A DNA stretch of 64,000 nt from FEB-25 sp963822175 (lineage in GTDB: Bacteria > Chloroflexota > Anaerolineae > Anaerolineales > UBA4823), in the NCBI GenBank assembly GCA_963822175.1, contig CAWGGJ010000007.1:1-64000 (forward strand), given 5' to 3'. The notes under the pieces are model-generated. The model searched no databases. It was not told the DNA's origin and saw only the letters and a program-made list of their open reading frames with translations. Below, in pieces: positions 1 through 10,100 of the stretch (position 1 is the stretch's first letter; every line of letters starts with the position of its first letter). A program made the position numbers and the translations under genes.

Positions 1-1026
1 CCACTTTCTCCGGAAGTTTTACCATTACAGATTATTCGAATTGGAAATTTGGTGCTGCTCGGAATTCCAACTGAATTTACAACAATGGCAGGAAGACGTC
101 TGAGAGAAAATACTCTGAATTTGCTTTCAGGAACAGGAATTAATTATTTAGCACTCGCCACTTATGCGAATGCCTATGCTGGATATGTAACTACTAAAGA
201 AGAATACGATGTCCAGCATTACGAAGGTGCCTCTACACATTTCGGACCTTATACATTAATGGCTTTTCAGCAAGAGTTTGGAAAACTTGTAAAAGCAATG
301 GATGAGGGAAAGGCGATTCCTGCAGGACCAACTCCAAGAGATTTATCTTCTCATCAAACAACATTGCAGACTGGCATTGTAACCGCCGATACACAGCCCT
401 GGCCTTGGATTCAATTCGGCAGCACTCAAACAGATGTTGATACATTTTACAAGGCAGGTACAACAGCCAAAGTAATTTTCTGGGGAGCTCATCCTAAAAA
501 TAATTTAAGAACACAAGGAACTTTTTTGGAAGTTCAGAGAAAAGAAGGGAATAAGTGGGTTACTATATTCACTGATAACGATCCTTGCACTATTTATAAA
601 TGGAGTCGGGATTTTATTGCCAACTCAAAAATCGCAATCACCTGGGATATTCCTGCAGATACAAAGCCTGGAGAATATCGAATTGTTCATTACGGAGATT
701 CAAGAGATAGTTCAGGTAAAATAAATTCTTATCAGGGCATTTCGAATACTTTTAAAGTTGGTGAGGTTATTAATTTAAATGAGATCATTTTTAAAAATTC
801 CTATGGTAAACAGGTTGAGCTTTGGTTTTATCATCCGAATGACTGGCTTAAGTGGGCAGCGCATGCAAAATATGATTTAAAGAAAGATGAAAAATATTCC
901 TGGAAAATTCCTTCCGGCTGGGGAAAAGTTCAGGTGAGGTTCAGTGGACCGGGTAAATGGAAAACAATTTTTGGTGGTGAGTCAGTTAACATTACTGCTA
1001 ATGGAAATATTGAAAATTTGGTTTAG
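1..1026 (+). CDS. Neutral/alkaline ceramidase, C-terminal part (5' end outside window)
   Basis: The frame is open from base 1, so the start lies upstream of the window. The first visible residues (LPLQIIRIGNLVLLGIPTEF) and the following TTMAGRRLR are the typical end of the catalytic domain of neutral ceramidases, which hydrolyse the N-acyl bond of ceramide, usually outside the cytoplasm. A beta-rich ceramidase C-terminal domain follows, with a cluster of aromatic residues (QPWPWIQFG). About 80 extra residues after VGEVINLNE look like an added small beta domain. The family assignment is firm; substrate preference cannot be read from this fragment. A lipoprotein gene follows 37 bases downstream on the same strand. 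Confidence 0.85.
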   Translation, partial: PLSPEVLPLQIIRIGNLVLLGIPTEFTTMAGRRLRENTLNLLSGTGINYLALATYANAYAGYVTTKEEYDVQHYEGASTHFGPYTLMAFQQEFGKLVKAMDEGKAIPAGPTPRDLSSHQTTLQTGIVTADTQPWPWIQFGSTQTDVDTFYKAGTTAKVIFWGAHPKNNLRTQGTFLEVQRKEGNKWVTIFTDNDPCTIYKWSRDFIANSKIAITWDIPADTKPGEYRIVHYGDSRDSSGKINSYQGISNTFKVGEVINLNEIIFKNSYGKQVELWFYHPNDWLKWAAHAKYDLKKDEKYSWKIPSGWGKVQVRFSGPGKWKTIFGGESVNITANGNIENLV

Positions 1027-1063
1027 CTAATGAGGATTAATTTTTTTTAATGAGGTCAAACGT

Positions 1064-1783
1064 ATGAAAAAAACAAAACATATCTTTTTTCTGTTCACTT
1101 CTCTATTTATTCTTTTACAGATTGGCTGTACTCAGTATCCTGTAATTCAGGAACCTGATGTTCAGAAGTTTGACGAGACCGTTTATTCAGAAGCTCTTCG
1201 GGATAGCTTGACTAAAGGAAAATTAACTGCCGGTATGCCGCACTTCGTTGCCAGTCAGTTATTTAAAAACTGGACTGAAGGAATTAAAGCAACTAAAATT
1301 CCTGTTGCTACTCTCGGCAGCAAGCAGCGACTCCAGGAAGAGGAAGGATGGAGCAGAAATTATGTTGATCCCAATATCAAAGTATTTCTTGATCAATATG
1401 AAACCTGTGATGGAAGACTTTATGTCTGGTATCAGCGACCTGATTTTTATTCAATGGATGTGTCTGCCAGAGATACTTTATACGTTTTTTATGAAGACAC
1501 GGTTTATTGTTCGGTAATTAATTATCTAAACAAATCTTCTGTACTGACAGTTAGAGATTCGCTTCCGCAAATACCTGTACAAACAGGTTTATTTGCAGAA
1601 ATCCATTATAATGATCATCCCTGGCGGGAAGTTTCTTATTGGTATAACATTGAAATTCTCAGCAACGCAAAGACGTTCAAGCTTGGTGAAACGAATTATG
1701 AATTGTATCCAATTGAACTTTTAGAATTCAATAATGAACCAGTTTCATCTTTCAAATGGAGGAAAATAAACAATGAAGATTAA
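1064..1783 (+). CDS. Predicted lipoprotein of unknown function
   Basis: This 239-residue protein starts with a lysine-rich, hydrophobic signal peptide ending in a lipobox (LLQIGC), so it is probably lipid-anchored at Cys22. The mature part is soluble-looking, with many aromatic and acidic residues and no motif I recognise. It sits between the ceramidase and a phosphoesterase whose start codon overlaps its last 11 bases, so the two are probably translationally coupled. The function is unknown. Confidence 0.7.
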   Translation: MKKTKHIFFLFTSLFILLQIGCTQYPVIQEPDVQKFDETVYSEALRDSLTKGKLTAGMPHFVASQLFKNWTEGIKATKIPVATLGSKQRLQEEEGWSRNYVDPNIKVFLDQYETCDGRLYVWYQRPDFYSMDVSARDTLYVFYEDTVYCSVINYLNKSSVLTVRDSLPQIPVQTGLFAEIHYNDHPWREVSYWYNIEILSNAKTFKLGETNYELYPIELLEFNNEPVSSFKWRKINNED

Positions 1784-2699
1784 AAAAGATTTTATAAAGG
1801 GTAATAAAAAGATTAAAATCATTTCTAACGATGGCAAGCCTTATCTGATTCCTGATAGCTGGCAGCCGGTTCTCAGCAAATGCGATATGTTAGTAATCAT
1901 TCCCGATATACATATGTATATCTATAATTCGCATCTTGACAATTTCAAGTATGGTGCTGATGCAATGCTAAAATTCTTAAATCATCTCAGCACTCTTAAA
2001 GAAGAAATGGAATTGGAAGATCAGACTTTGCGTATTTATCAGCTCGGTGATTTATACGAACAAAGATTCCCCGGTATGCAAGGCCCAAATGCAACAGCAG
2101 TTGAAATCCGGATGTCGCATCCAAGTTATGATCAGATAGTTAATTCGTTGAATGGAATGAGGACTCACTTTCTTTATGGAAACCATGATTTTGAGCTGCG
2201 TCATTTTCCTGGTTTTCGTTTTGCAGCACTCGAAGGTAAAGTATACATTGAACATGGATTTACTCCGGATAGCTGGCAGGATTTTTCAAATCCCAACGCT
2301 CCTTTGTGGGAAGTTAGTCAGTTCGTTTTCCTTACCATCAGAGAAATAAATGAATTTTTTGCTCAACTTCTTGTAAAAGCCAGTGTTATTGAAAAAGATG
2401 AACATTATTCGTGGGGAGTACAATCAGGCAAAGACCCTATTTATGATTATCCATCAGAAAAAGAATACATAAAAAATTATGGGCACTGCCTAAATTATTT
2501 TTCCGAGCGAATGAAAAAAAATCCCGAGAATAAGGAAACAAAAATTTCAGTCATCGGGCATACTCATCATCCTTACATTAACACTAACGTAAATAACGGT
2601 AAGCACATTTTCATTGATGCAGGTGCCTGGACTTCAGGGCGTTCTGATTTTGTCGTTATCACCAATGAAGAGTTAGCAATATGTTGCTATCAGCGATAA
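1773..2699 (+). CDS. Calcineurin-like metallophosphoesterase
   Basis: This 308-residue protein has the ordered metal-binding motifs of the calcineurin-like superfamily: D45-x-H47 (PDIH), G92-D93 (LGDLYE), GNHD at 136-139, a histidine near 161 (EHGF), and GHTHH at 262-266. These ligate two metal ions and hydrolyse phosphomono- or phosphodiesters. There is no signal peptide, so it is probably cytoplasmic. A strong ribosome site (GGAGGA) lies in the last codons of the preceding lipoprotein gene and supports this start. The substrate is unknown. The GH46-like gene follows 25 bases later and is probably in the same operon. Confidence 0.85.
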   Translation: MKIKKDFIKGNKKIKIISNDGKPYLIPDSWQPVLSKCDMLVIIPDIHMYIYNSHLDNFKYGADAMLKFLNHLSTLKEEMELEDQTLRIYQLGDLYEQRFPGMQGPNATAVEIRMSHPSYDQIVNSLNGMRTHFLYGNHDFELRHFPGFRFAALEGKVYIEHGFTPDSWQDFSNPNAPLWEVSQFVFLTIREINEFFAQLLVKASVIEKDEHYSWGVQSGKDPIYDYPSEKEYIKNYGHCLNYFSERMKKNPENKETKISVIGHTHHPYINTNVNNGKHIFIDAGAWTSGRSDFVVITNEELAICCYQR

Positions 2700-2724
2700 A
2701 TAATTAAATAAATAGGAGGTTAAT

Positions 2725-3404
2725 ATGGCACTGGATAGTAAAAAAACACTCATACAAAGAATTGTAAATGTGTTTGAGTCAGGTTCACCGGAAGGAAAAT
2801 ATGACACTTTAGTTATTTATGCTGATGGTGTCAACAGTTCTCATCAGATAACTTATGGAAGAAGTCAGACAACTGAACAAGGTAACCTGAGGCAGTTAAT
2901 CGAAATGTATGTTGAAAACAACGGAAAGTACGCAGCGGACTTTGTTCCTTATCTTGAAAAAATTGGAGTTGAATCTCTGGTAGATGATGAAAGTTTTAAA
3001 AGATTGTTAAAGGAAGCTGCACAGAAAGATAAAAAAATGTGCGATACACAGGATAAATTTTTTGATAAATTTTACTGGCAGCCCGCAGTTGAATTTGGTA
3101 AACGAAATGAGTTTAAATTATCTCTAAGTATGCTTGTTATATATGATTCTTATATCCACTCAGGAAGCATTCCTATGTTTCTAAGGAAAACGATTTAAAG
3201 AGATTGACTCCAGCTAATGGAGGAGATGAAAAAAAATGGATCACTTCATATGTTGACGTTCGACATCAGTGGTTGAAATATCACGAGAAACCAATACTTC
3301 GTAAAACAATTTACAGAACTCAGGTCTTCATTAATGAAATGGAGAGAGGCAACTGGAATTTAGAGAAACTTCCAATTAATGCTAATGGTATTAATGTAAA
3401 GTGA
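2725..3404 (+). CDS. GH46 chitosanase-like protein (one frameshift)
   Basis: The N-terminal 157 residues match the glycoside hydrolase 46 fold, which cleaves chitosan. The segment NVFESGSPEG supplies the family's catalytic Glu (E18) and IYADG the catalytic Asp (D34); ITYGRSQTT and HSGSIPMFLR are also typical. The frame then stops at 3198, but the adjacent frame from about 3180 continues with NGGDEKKW, YVDVRHQWL and LRKTIYRTQ, the expected C-terminal half. A single missing or added base around 3178-3198 explains the break. There is no signal peptide, which is unusual for a chitosanase, so an intracellular or wall-targeted role is possible. Ribosome site AGGAGG is 5 bases before the ATG. Confidence 0.75.
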
Positions 3405-3599
3405 TTTTTTTACAGAGAGTCAGGCACACTTTGCAGTACTTGAAACGCTAAATTTTTTTATAAAGGATTCATATTAATTATTCTTAGTCGTTTATCAACT
3501 GGCTCTCTGAGAAATCGTGAAAAGTCTGAGCAGGATTAATATAATTATTCAGGGAAATCCGAATCCGCTTTTTAGCATTTGTTGTTAATTATAACTTTT

Positions 3600-3869
3600 T
3601 CAGCAACCCAAAAAATTAATCGCTACACCACAAAGTAAAACCATTCCACCTGCAAGAGCGTGAGTATACCTTTCAAGTCTTCCAATAAAAACAAACTCCC
3701 CATCCTTTATCGCCAAAGCCTCTGCTTTGCTGTTCACACTATCAACAGTAAAAATATATCCATTTCTAAAAACAATATCTGCTGATTTTGAATCAGCTGA
3801 AGTGCAGCTATATATCAGCGCAATGATTAAAAGAAAAAGCAATATGAGAAAAGCTGGTTTTATAAACAT
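3600..3869 (-). pseudogene. Truncated amidohydrolase N-terminus fused to an unrelated membrane-protein tail
   Basis: Residues 1-62 are a lipoprotein signal peptide (lipobox LIYSC) followed by ADIVFRNGYIFTVD and AEALAIKDGEFVFIG, the usual start of YtcJ-type metal-dependent amidohydrolases (normally over 500 residues). From about residue 63 (near base 3683) the sequence changes to a hydrophobic stretch (THALAGGMVLLCGVAINFLG) that resembles the last membrane helix of a small transporter and not an amidohydrolase. The open frame is therefore a join of two gene ends, made either by a deletion in the organism or in assembly. Its ATG directly follows the stop codon of the upstream enolase-family gene, so the pair was probably one operon. 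Confidence 0.55.
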
Positions 3870-4985
3870 TTAACTATTTGCTTTAAATTCTTTTTTACGG
3901 ACAGTTACTTTATCTAATGTTTTCATATTTACATCAACTCCAATACCTGGTTTTGTTGGAACATCCATTGTTCCATCTTTATTTACCATAAATTCCGGTT
4001 CAACTATATCTTGCTTATAATATCTTTTACTTGCAGAAATATCTCCCGGCAAAGTGAAGTTCGGCAGTGAAGCTAGTGCAACATTACCTGCACGTCCGAT
4101 TCCGGATTCAAGCATACCTCCACACCACACAGGAATATTTTTAGAAGCACAATAATCATGAATCAATTTTGATTCTGTAAATCCACCAACTCTTCCGGGT
4201 TTAATATTGATTACTCTGCAACTATCCAATTCGATCGCTGCACGGGTATCATCCAGAGAGTGAATGCTTTCGTCAAGACAAATTGGTGTTTTAAGTTCTC
4301 GCTGAAGTTTTGAATGATCATAAATATCTTCATATCCCAGCGGCTGTTCAATCAGCAAAAGATTATAATCATCCATCTCTTTAAAAAGTTTAATATGTTC
4401 TAATTGATAAGCTGAATTAGCATCAACCTGGAGAAGAATTTTCGGGAACTCCTTCCTTAGTGCTTTGACAAACTGAATATCATTGCCGGGCGAAATTTTT
4501 ATTTTAATTCTTTTATAACCTTCATCTAAGAATTCACCAACTTTCTTTATTAATTCAGATTCTGACTTTTGAATTCCTATGCTCACGCCGACATCAATTT
4601 TATTCCTGGTTCCTCCAAGCATTTTTGATAAAGAAATATTTTTTGCTTTTGCGAAAACATCCCACAACGCTGCTTCCAAACCGGCTTTTGCCATCATATG
4701 ACCTCTGACGCGGCTATTAAGTTCAATTGCTTCATCAACCGATGCAATATCTTTTCCTAAAATAGCTGGAATCAAAAAGTCTTGAAGAATATGCCATGCA
4801 GTCTGGACGGTTTCATAAGAGTAAAAAGGTGTTCCTTCCGCAACAGATTCACCCCAGCCGATAATTCCATTTGCGTCGATCTTAACCATAATATGTTCTT
4901 CATCATATTCGGTTCCCATTGAAGTAGTAAATGGTGAAACTAATTCCATTTTGGTGTGGTGAAGTTCTATTCTGTCAATTTTCAT
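3870..4985 (-). CDS. Enolase-superfamily o-succinylbenzoate synthase / N-acylamino acid racemase
   Basis: This 371-residue enzyme has the full muconate-cycloisomerase subgroup layout: a capping domain (GWGESVAEGTPFYSYET), the KxK catalytic motif K161-I-K163, metal ligands D188 (QVDAN), E213 (IEQPL) and D238 (CLDES), and the second catalytic Lys K262 (INIKPGRVGG). The C-terminal MLESGIGRAGNVALASLPNF is typical of the OSBS/NSAR family, which either makes o-succinylbenzoate for menaquinone or racemises N-acylamino acids. There are no other men genes nearby and an amidohydrolase gene abuts it, so amino-acid or peptide racemisation is favoured. This choice is inference. Confidence 0.85.
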   Translation of the reverse strand: MKIDRIELHHTKMELVSPFTTSMGTEYDEEHIMVKIDANGIIGWGESVAEGTPFYSYETVQTAWHILQDFLIPAILGKDIASVDEAIELNSRVRGHMMAKAGLEAALWDVFAKAKNISLSKMLGGTRNKIDVGVSIGIQKSESELIKKVGEFLDEGYKRIKIKISPGNDIQFVKALRKEFPKILLQVDANSAYQLEHIKLFKEMDDYNLLLIEQPLGYEDIYDHSKLQRELKTPICLDESIHSLDDTRAAIELDSCRVINIKPGRVGGFTESKLIHDYCASKNIPVWCGGMLESGIGRAGNVALASLPNFTLPGDISASKRYYKQDIVEPEFMVNKDGTMDVPTKPGIGVDVNMKTLDKVTVRKKEFKANS

Positions 4986-5138
4986 TTTGGTATTTAGATA
5001 AAAGATATAAATGTAGAGAGAAATATTATTTATTGATTAAACATAATAAAATTTCAGAAGGTACGATTATAATGAATGTAACCAAGTACTATCTAAAATT
5101 TTTTTTTCAACGAAAGGGATTAGAGTAGATAACAATCT

Positions 5139-5313
5139 TCAATTCGTTGGTGTTGTTTTAAAATTAACACCTGCCAAAACATTTTTAAGATCCAGATTTT
5201 CCGCTTCACAGTGATAATCGAATTCTTTCAGAATTTGTAAAGCTTCAAGTGAAGACTTCTGGTGATCTCCCCCTAACTCAATGTAAATGATTGGTCCCTT
5301 TTTAGAAATTTTT
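5139..5313 (-). pseudogene. C-terminal remnant, possibly FkbM-like methyltransferase
   Basis: An open stretch of about 58 codons without a start codon reads GPIIYIELGGDHQKSSLEAL and ends TTPTN-stop. The pattern (hydrophobic strand, acidic-Gly turn, then a helix with GlyTyr-like FDYHCEA) resembles the end of FkbM-type methyltransferases. An in-frame stop lies directly upstream, so only a fragment remains. The identification is weak. Confidence 0.25.
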
Positions 5314-5544
5314 TATCAGGAGGATTTAGATAGTAATAATAATAACTTAAATGAAGTTTAAGGAAATTAAGTTTAACAAACTTTTTGTATGAATCACAAA
5401 AATTTTGTGTATGTGATGTAGTCAAAAATAAATTCTCACCAACTTATTAGAGAATATAAAGTTGAAAACTGATACAGTAAAGAAAAATCTATAATCATCT
5501 TTGCAGAAAGTGAGTTTGAAGGTGTAAATACCGAGTATGAATAT

Positions 5545-5694
5545 ATGGAAATTAAGTATGGAAAGGTTGAAATAGAATCACAATCATTTCTTAATGAGGC
5601 AGAGAAAAATTTTGATGTCCTTAACATTAGACGTGCGGTTGTAATTAAAAGGGAAATCTGGTTTGATATTACAGATTTTTACGGTAAAGAATAA
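5545..5694 (+). CDS. Short hypothetical ORF, probably the tail of a broken gene
   Basis: From ATG 5545 a 49-residue frame reads MEIKYGKVEIESQSFLNEA and ends with FDITDFYGKE. The same frame is open further upstream to a TGA at 5470, and still looks coding beyond that stop, so this may be the end of a longer decayed or mis-sequenced gene. No family is recognised. Confidence 0.3.
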   Translation: MEIKYGKVEIESQSFLNEAEKNFDVLNIRRAVVIKREIWFDITDFYGKE

Positions 5695-5722
5695 AAACAA
5701 AAAGGGAGCTAAGGTAGCTCCC
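5694..5722 (-). terminator. Rho-independent terminator of the type IX-secreted protein gene
   Basis: Read on the minus strand, a 7-bp stem (GGGAGCT/AGCTCCC, 5704-5722) with a 5-base loop is followed by a T-rich run (TTTTTGTTTTT). It lies just after the stop codon of the minus-strand gene at 5729. Confidence 0.75.
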
Positions 5723-5728
5723 TGAATG

Positions 5729-7033
5729 TTATTTCATCAATATCATTTTTTTAGTGCTGATGAATTCTCCTGCTTGTAGCTTGTAGAAATATATTCCGCT
5801 TGATAGACTTGTGGCATCAAACCCAACTTCATAACTGCCAATTGGTTTTTCTTCATTAACCAGAGTTACAATTTCATTTCCTAAGACATCATAAACTTTA
5901 AGTGTCACAAAATTTATTTCTGGAATTTGGTATTTAATTTTTGTTGAAGGATTAAATGGGTTTGGATAGTTTTGTTGAAGAATAAATTTTTCAGGAATAT
6001 ACTCTTCTTCATCCTGAACACTGCTTATACTATGTTTATATTTTATTATTGCTCCATCTGTTCCAACCCCAAAACCATGAAGGGAGTCCGGAAATATCAT
6101 TTTAAATATTAACGCGCTGTCAGGAGTTGATACAAGCTTCCAGGTTAAACCAGCATCAAGGCTGTAAATTAATTTTTGCTCACCAGCTAAAGGTGCCCAG
6201 GCTTCTATATCAGTTCTGAAATCGATATCCCAGCTAACTCCGCCAACACCAATATATTCAAAATTCCAGCTGCCTCCAGCATCTGAGGTGCGCATCATTC
6301 CAACACCATAACCCCAGGATTCAAAATCACCGCCAACACCGAGAACATTTGATGAATCATTAATATGCAGCTGATAAATTGGTTCTGGTGCGGCATACTG
6401 TGTTTCAATTACATACCAGTAATCACCACCGTCGGTTGTCCACCAGATTATACCGCAACAATCTACAAAGCCGCCGGAAGCATAACCGAAACTGGAATCG
6501 TAAAATTGAATATCGTAAACCGGAAAATTTGAAAAATCCGAGGAATCAATTTCTGCTTCTGTCCAGGAGTTGCCACCATCAGTTGTTCTTACAATTGGAT
6601 AAGGCTTCCCTCCCATCCAGCCATTCAATGAATCCAGAAATAGTATACATTGACTGAACATATTTTCTTCAGGATTAGGCAAGGTCATCCAGTTGTCTCC
6701 ACCATTGGTTGTCTTCAATATGTATGTTCCAAAAGGAGAATTACCAACTTCCCAGTAAACAGCCCAGCCAAGGTTCCGGTCTAAAAAGAAAATATCATAA
6801 ATAATATTTTCAGTATTACTATCCTGAATTATCCAGTCACTACCACCATTAGAGGTATGAATGATTGTGCCCGACAACCCTGTAGCCCATCCATATAAGC
6901 TATCTACAAAATAAACTGAACTCAGGTTTTCATCCGTTGGACTATTCAATCTTTCCCACGTCCCTTGTGCATCAGCATTGTAAAAAAAGCCCAGTGAGAA
7001 AAAAAGAAACGAAATAAATAGTAAGCGTTTAAT
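5729..7033 (-). CDS. Secreted BNR/YCF48-like beta-propeller protein with type IX sorting domain
   Basis: The protein consists of repeated units of the kind WATGLSGTIIHTSNGGSDW, TTNGGDNW, RTTDGGNSW and RTSDAGGSW, typical of BNR/Ycf48-like propeller blades. It ends with a type IX secretion C-terminal domain (NYPNPFNPST, SSGIYFYKLQAGEF, STKKMILMK). The first ordinary start in frame is a TTG at 6949, but the frame stays open upstream through a perfect signal peptide (LLFISFLFFSLGFFYNADAQ). The only start-like codons there are ATT (7031-7033) and ATA, and an AGGAGG site is 5 bases before the ATT. Either ATT is used or the ATG is mis-sequenced. I place the start at 7033. Its ligand is unknown. Confidence 0.75.
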   Translation of the reverse strand: MKRLLFISFLFFSLGFFYNADAQGTWERLNSPTDENLSSVYFVDSLYGWATGLSGTIIHTSNGGSDWIIQDSNTENIIYDIFFLDRNLGWAVYWEVGNSPFGTYILKTTNGGDNWMTLPNPEENMFSQCILFLDSLNGWMGGKPYPIVRTTDGGNSWTEAEIDSSDFSNFPVYDIQFYDSSFGYASGGFVDCCGIIWWTTDGGDYWYVIETQYAAPEPIYQLHINDSSNVLGVGGDFESWGYGVGMMRTSDAGGSWNFEYIGVGGVSWDIDFRTDIEAWAPLAGEQKLIYSLDAGLTWKLVSTPDSALIFKMIFPDSLHGFGVGTDGAIIKYKHSISSVQDEEEYIPEKFILQQNYPNPFNPSTKIKYQIPEINFVTLKVYDVLGNEIVTLVNEEKPIGSYEVGFDATSLSSGIYFYKLQAGEFISTKKMILMK

Positions 7034-7065
7034 TATATCCTCCTGGTTTCTATCTCTCCCTTAGT

Positions 7066-7088
7066 CCCTCTCCTTGCTAAGGAGAGGG
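7066..7088. repeat. Perfect 10-bp inverted repeat between two type IX-secreted protein genes
   Basis: CCCTCTCCTT, a 3-base loop GCT, and AAGGAGAGGG form a perfect hairpin in the gap between the two minus-strand genes. On the plus strand it is followed, after 13 bases, by a run of seven T. This type of CCTCTCC hairpin occurs as a dispersed intergenic element in many genomes; here it may act as a terminator or mRNA-end stabiliser for the 7107 gene. Confidence 0.5.
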
Positions 7089-7106
7089 AGACAGGGTGAG
7101 GTTTTT

Positions 7107-10100
7107 TTATTTTAGTAAAATCATCTTCTTCGTACTTATAAAATCTCCCGCTTTCAATTGATAGAAATAAACTCCGCTCGGCAGGTTAGCTGCATTGAAC
7201 TCAACTTTGTGATATCCTGAATCTTTTTCTTCATCCAATACAACCGCAACTTCTTCTCCGATTGCATTTAGAATTGTGACTTTCACGTTGGATTTATTTT
7301 GTAATCCAAAGCCGATTGTGGTTGTAGGATTAAAAGGATTGGGGAAATTCTGTTCCAGTAAATAAGAGTTAAATGCACGCCACTCTACTTCAACTACATC
7401 TGAATATTCATAACTTCCACTATAATCAACCTGCTTTAATCTGTAATAGTAATTTCCATCATCAACGTTTCTATCTGCAAAGCTATAATTCTGTTGCTCG
7501 GTAGTTGTTCCTTGACCATTGACAAATCCAACAGTAAAAAACTCTTCTCTTTCGGTGCTTCTTTGTATTTCAAATCCATGATTGTTAAGCTCTGTTGCTG
7601 TTGACCAACTGAGTATTACTTCTTTACCATTTGTACTTGCTGTAAATGAAGTTAGTTCAACAGGAACTGCAAGCAGATCAACAAATGTATAATCGTCAAT
7701 ATACATTTGATCCTGTGCAGTGGCACCGAAGAAATCGTTGGCAGCTAATTGCAATTGACCACCGCTCCCGGTTGCACCTAAAGTCCATTGCCAGGTATGA
7801 ATTGAGTTGCCGTTGAATTTGAATTCTGCCAGATCGTTATCAATATCAACGATAAGTTCAACAAGGTTCCAGGTATTGTAAGGGAATGTAAACGAAGCGA
7901 CACCTGTTCCACCGGCATTCAAGCTTCCTTGCCCACCAGCGTTAAAATAACATTCCATTGCCCATTCGTAAGCACCCCCGGTAAAGCCGGACAATGTATT
8001 GAAATAACCGTTTTTGCCTGTTGGTAAATACATGCGGAAACTAATTGAATATTTTCCATAAGTTAAATCACCAATGGGATGCACTTCATCATTATTTTGA
8101 ACAACAACAAATGAATTAGGTGCACTGTAAGATTGCGCATTTGAAACTTTTGCATCTTCTGTTGTATTGCATGGTGAAAAAGTCCATGTCGTCCAATCAA
8201 TTGGATTTTGGCAAGCTAACATTTGACCTGCTGTGTAAGTATCAAAATTATCTGACCAGGATAGAATAAGTCCTGGATCAGGTTCAGTCTTGAAACTCCA
8301 GGTTGGTCCGGTAACACTACAGGTATCGCCGTTCTCTACGACATACCAATAATAATTTGTGTTATACTCTAAAGGCAGCGAAGAGATGTTCCAGCTTGTT
8401 GCTAAGCTTCCTGACTGAACTAAAGGAAGACTTGCAGGATTGGTACCGAAGTAAAGTTCATTATCATTTGTACTGACGCCATTCTGCCAGGTTAGCTGAG
8501 CGACATTGATAGATACATCAGTTGCTCCAGATGATGGAGAAGGATTTGAAGGATAGCCAGTAGGGCAGCCTGGGCCAAAAGTGAAACCGGCAATTCTTGT
8601 TTTCCAGTTAAATGTGCCGTTTGAAGGAATATACATGTTTGTGTACCAGAAAGAATTGTTGGAAGGATCTACACCCATCTGAGTATAATCACCCCACCTG
8701 GTCAATCCGGCTGTCTGTGAGCCATTACCTGCGAAAATAGTTCCTTCTGTAACTGTCATAATGCCAAGTGGATCAGCGGCTAATCTTCCTGTGTATCTGA
8801 TTTGAGGATGAATAGTCAAGCTTGAAGCAGAATAACCTAAAGCAATATTACCATTTGCGTCCATTGCAATACTGCCCATCCAACGAAAAACATCATCAGC
8901 AGGTGCGTATGTACCTTCCTGGTATAAATTCCAGCCTGAGCCGGTATCACGCAATTCCCACCACCTCATTCCTGCGCGACCGGAACCAGCATTGACAGAA
9001 AGACAAGCAACCATTGATTCATGACCGCCGAAATTTCTATACTGTAAGCGGTTCATCATTCTATCTGAAAGCATATCGAGAGTGTTTGTTGTTCCTAATT
9101 GAGGTGCCCGTCCAGGCTGAGTGTAAGAAGCAACAGGAATTAAAGTTGGTCCGGAGAAAGTTGAATTTCCCGGTGTAATCCAATCAGGATGAAATTCAAA
9201 AACTTCAAGATTATTGTTACCGCCTGAGCCATAGGCTTCAATAAAATAATTTGGAGTTCCGGCAGGGGGTAATGTGCCATCACAATCTGAAGGTAATAAA
9301 GAACCCGTGTTTGGGCCGTTATTAAAAAGAATCATATTTGCAGGCAGACCGGATAACATCGAAGTTCTATCAAAGGCAGCAGCTAATGTGCCTTCATATT
9401 GTCCTGATCCTGAAGCGAAACGATTGGCAGACATATAGTATCCATCTCCCCAGATTCCGAATTTAGGATAGTCCGGCATTGAAGAGAATTCATATGCATA
9501 AAGATAATATGAACCGGTTGGATCACCGGTAGTAGAAACAGCAATTAATTGATAGAACGGTGCGTAAGGATAATTAGGTAATGCGAATTGTGTCAGAACC
9601 CATCTATCCGCAGTTTCATCATAGAGTACAATTGGATCCCCATCATTAGAAGATGACCAAGGACCCGGTAAGCCAATCCAAATTGTGCTATTGTTTAATG
9701 GACCAAGAAGCGAGCTGCCGCTTTTATTCCAAATCTGATAGCGAACATTTACCATCTGTACGTAATGATTAGGTCCGACATCACCGCTTGGATCAGGCGG
9801 AGCGTAACCTTGTGCGCCAACACCATCAAAATTTACTGTGATGTCAGACGGGTTGAACTGGCCGTTATAATCTTGCAATACACCATCCTCGGTGTATCCA
9901 AAAATTTGATTCGTAGTCGTTTCGCGAAGCGGGATTATTCCATCCAACCACGCCGATTTTATTTGTGTGGTATCAGGTGGTAAATCCCTAAGTGGAACTG
10001 ATACTGACATTGCAACAGGTGATTTGATCTCAGAAGGAAATGATACCCCTGACTGACCTATTGCAGCAGAAAAGGAGAAAATAAAAAGAAGAAGGAAAAG

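Noticed and set aside
5436..5627. A 63-residue minus-strand ORF
   Set aside because: The opposite strand gives the more protein-like reading ending at 5694; the minus frame is low-complexity Ser/Phe-rich.
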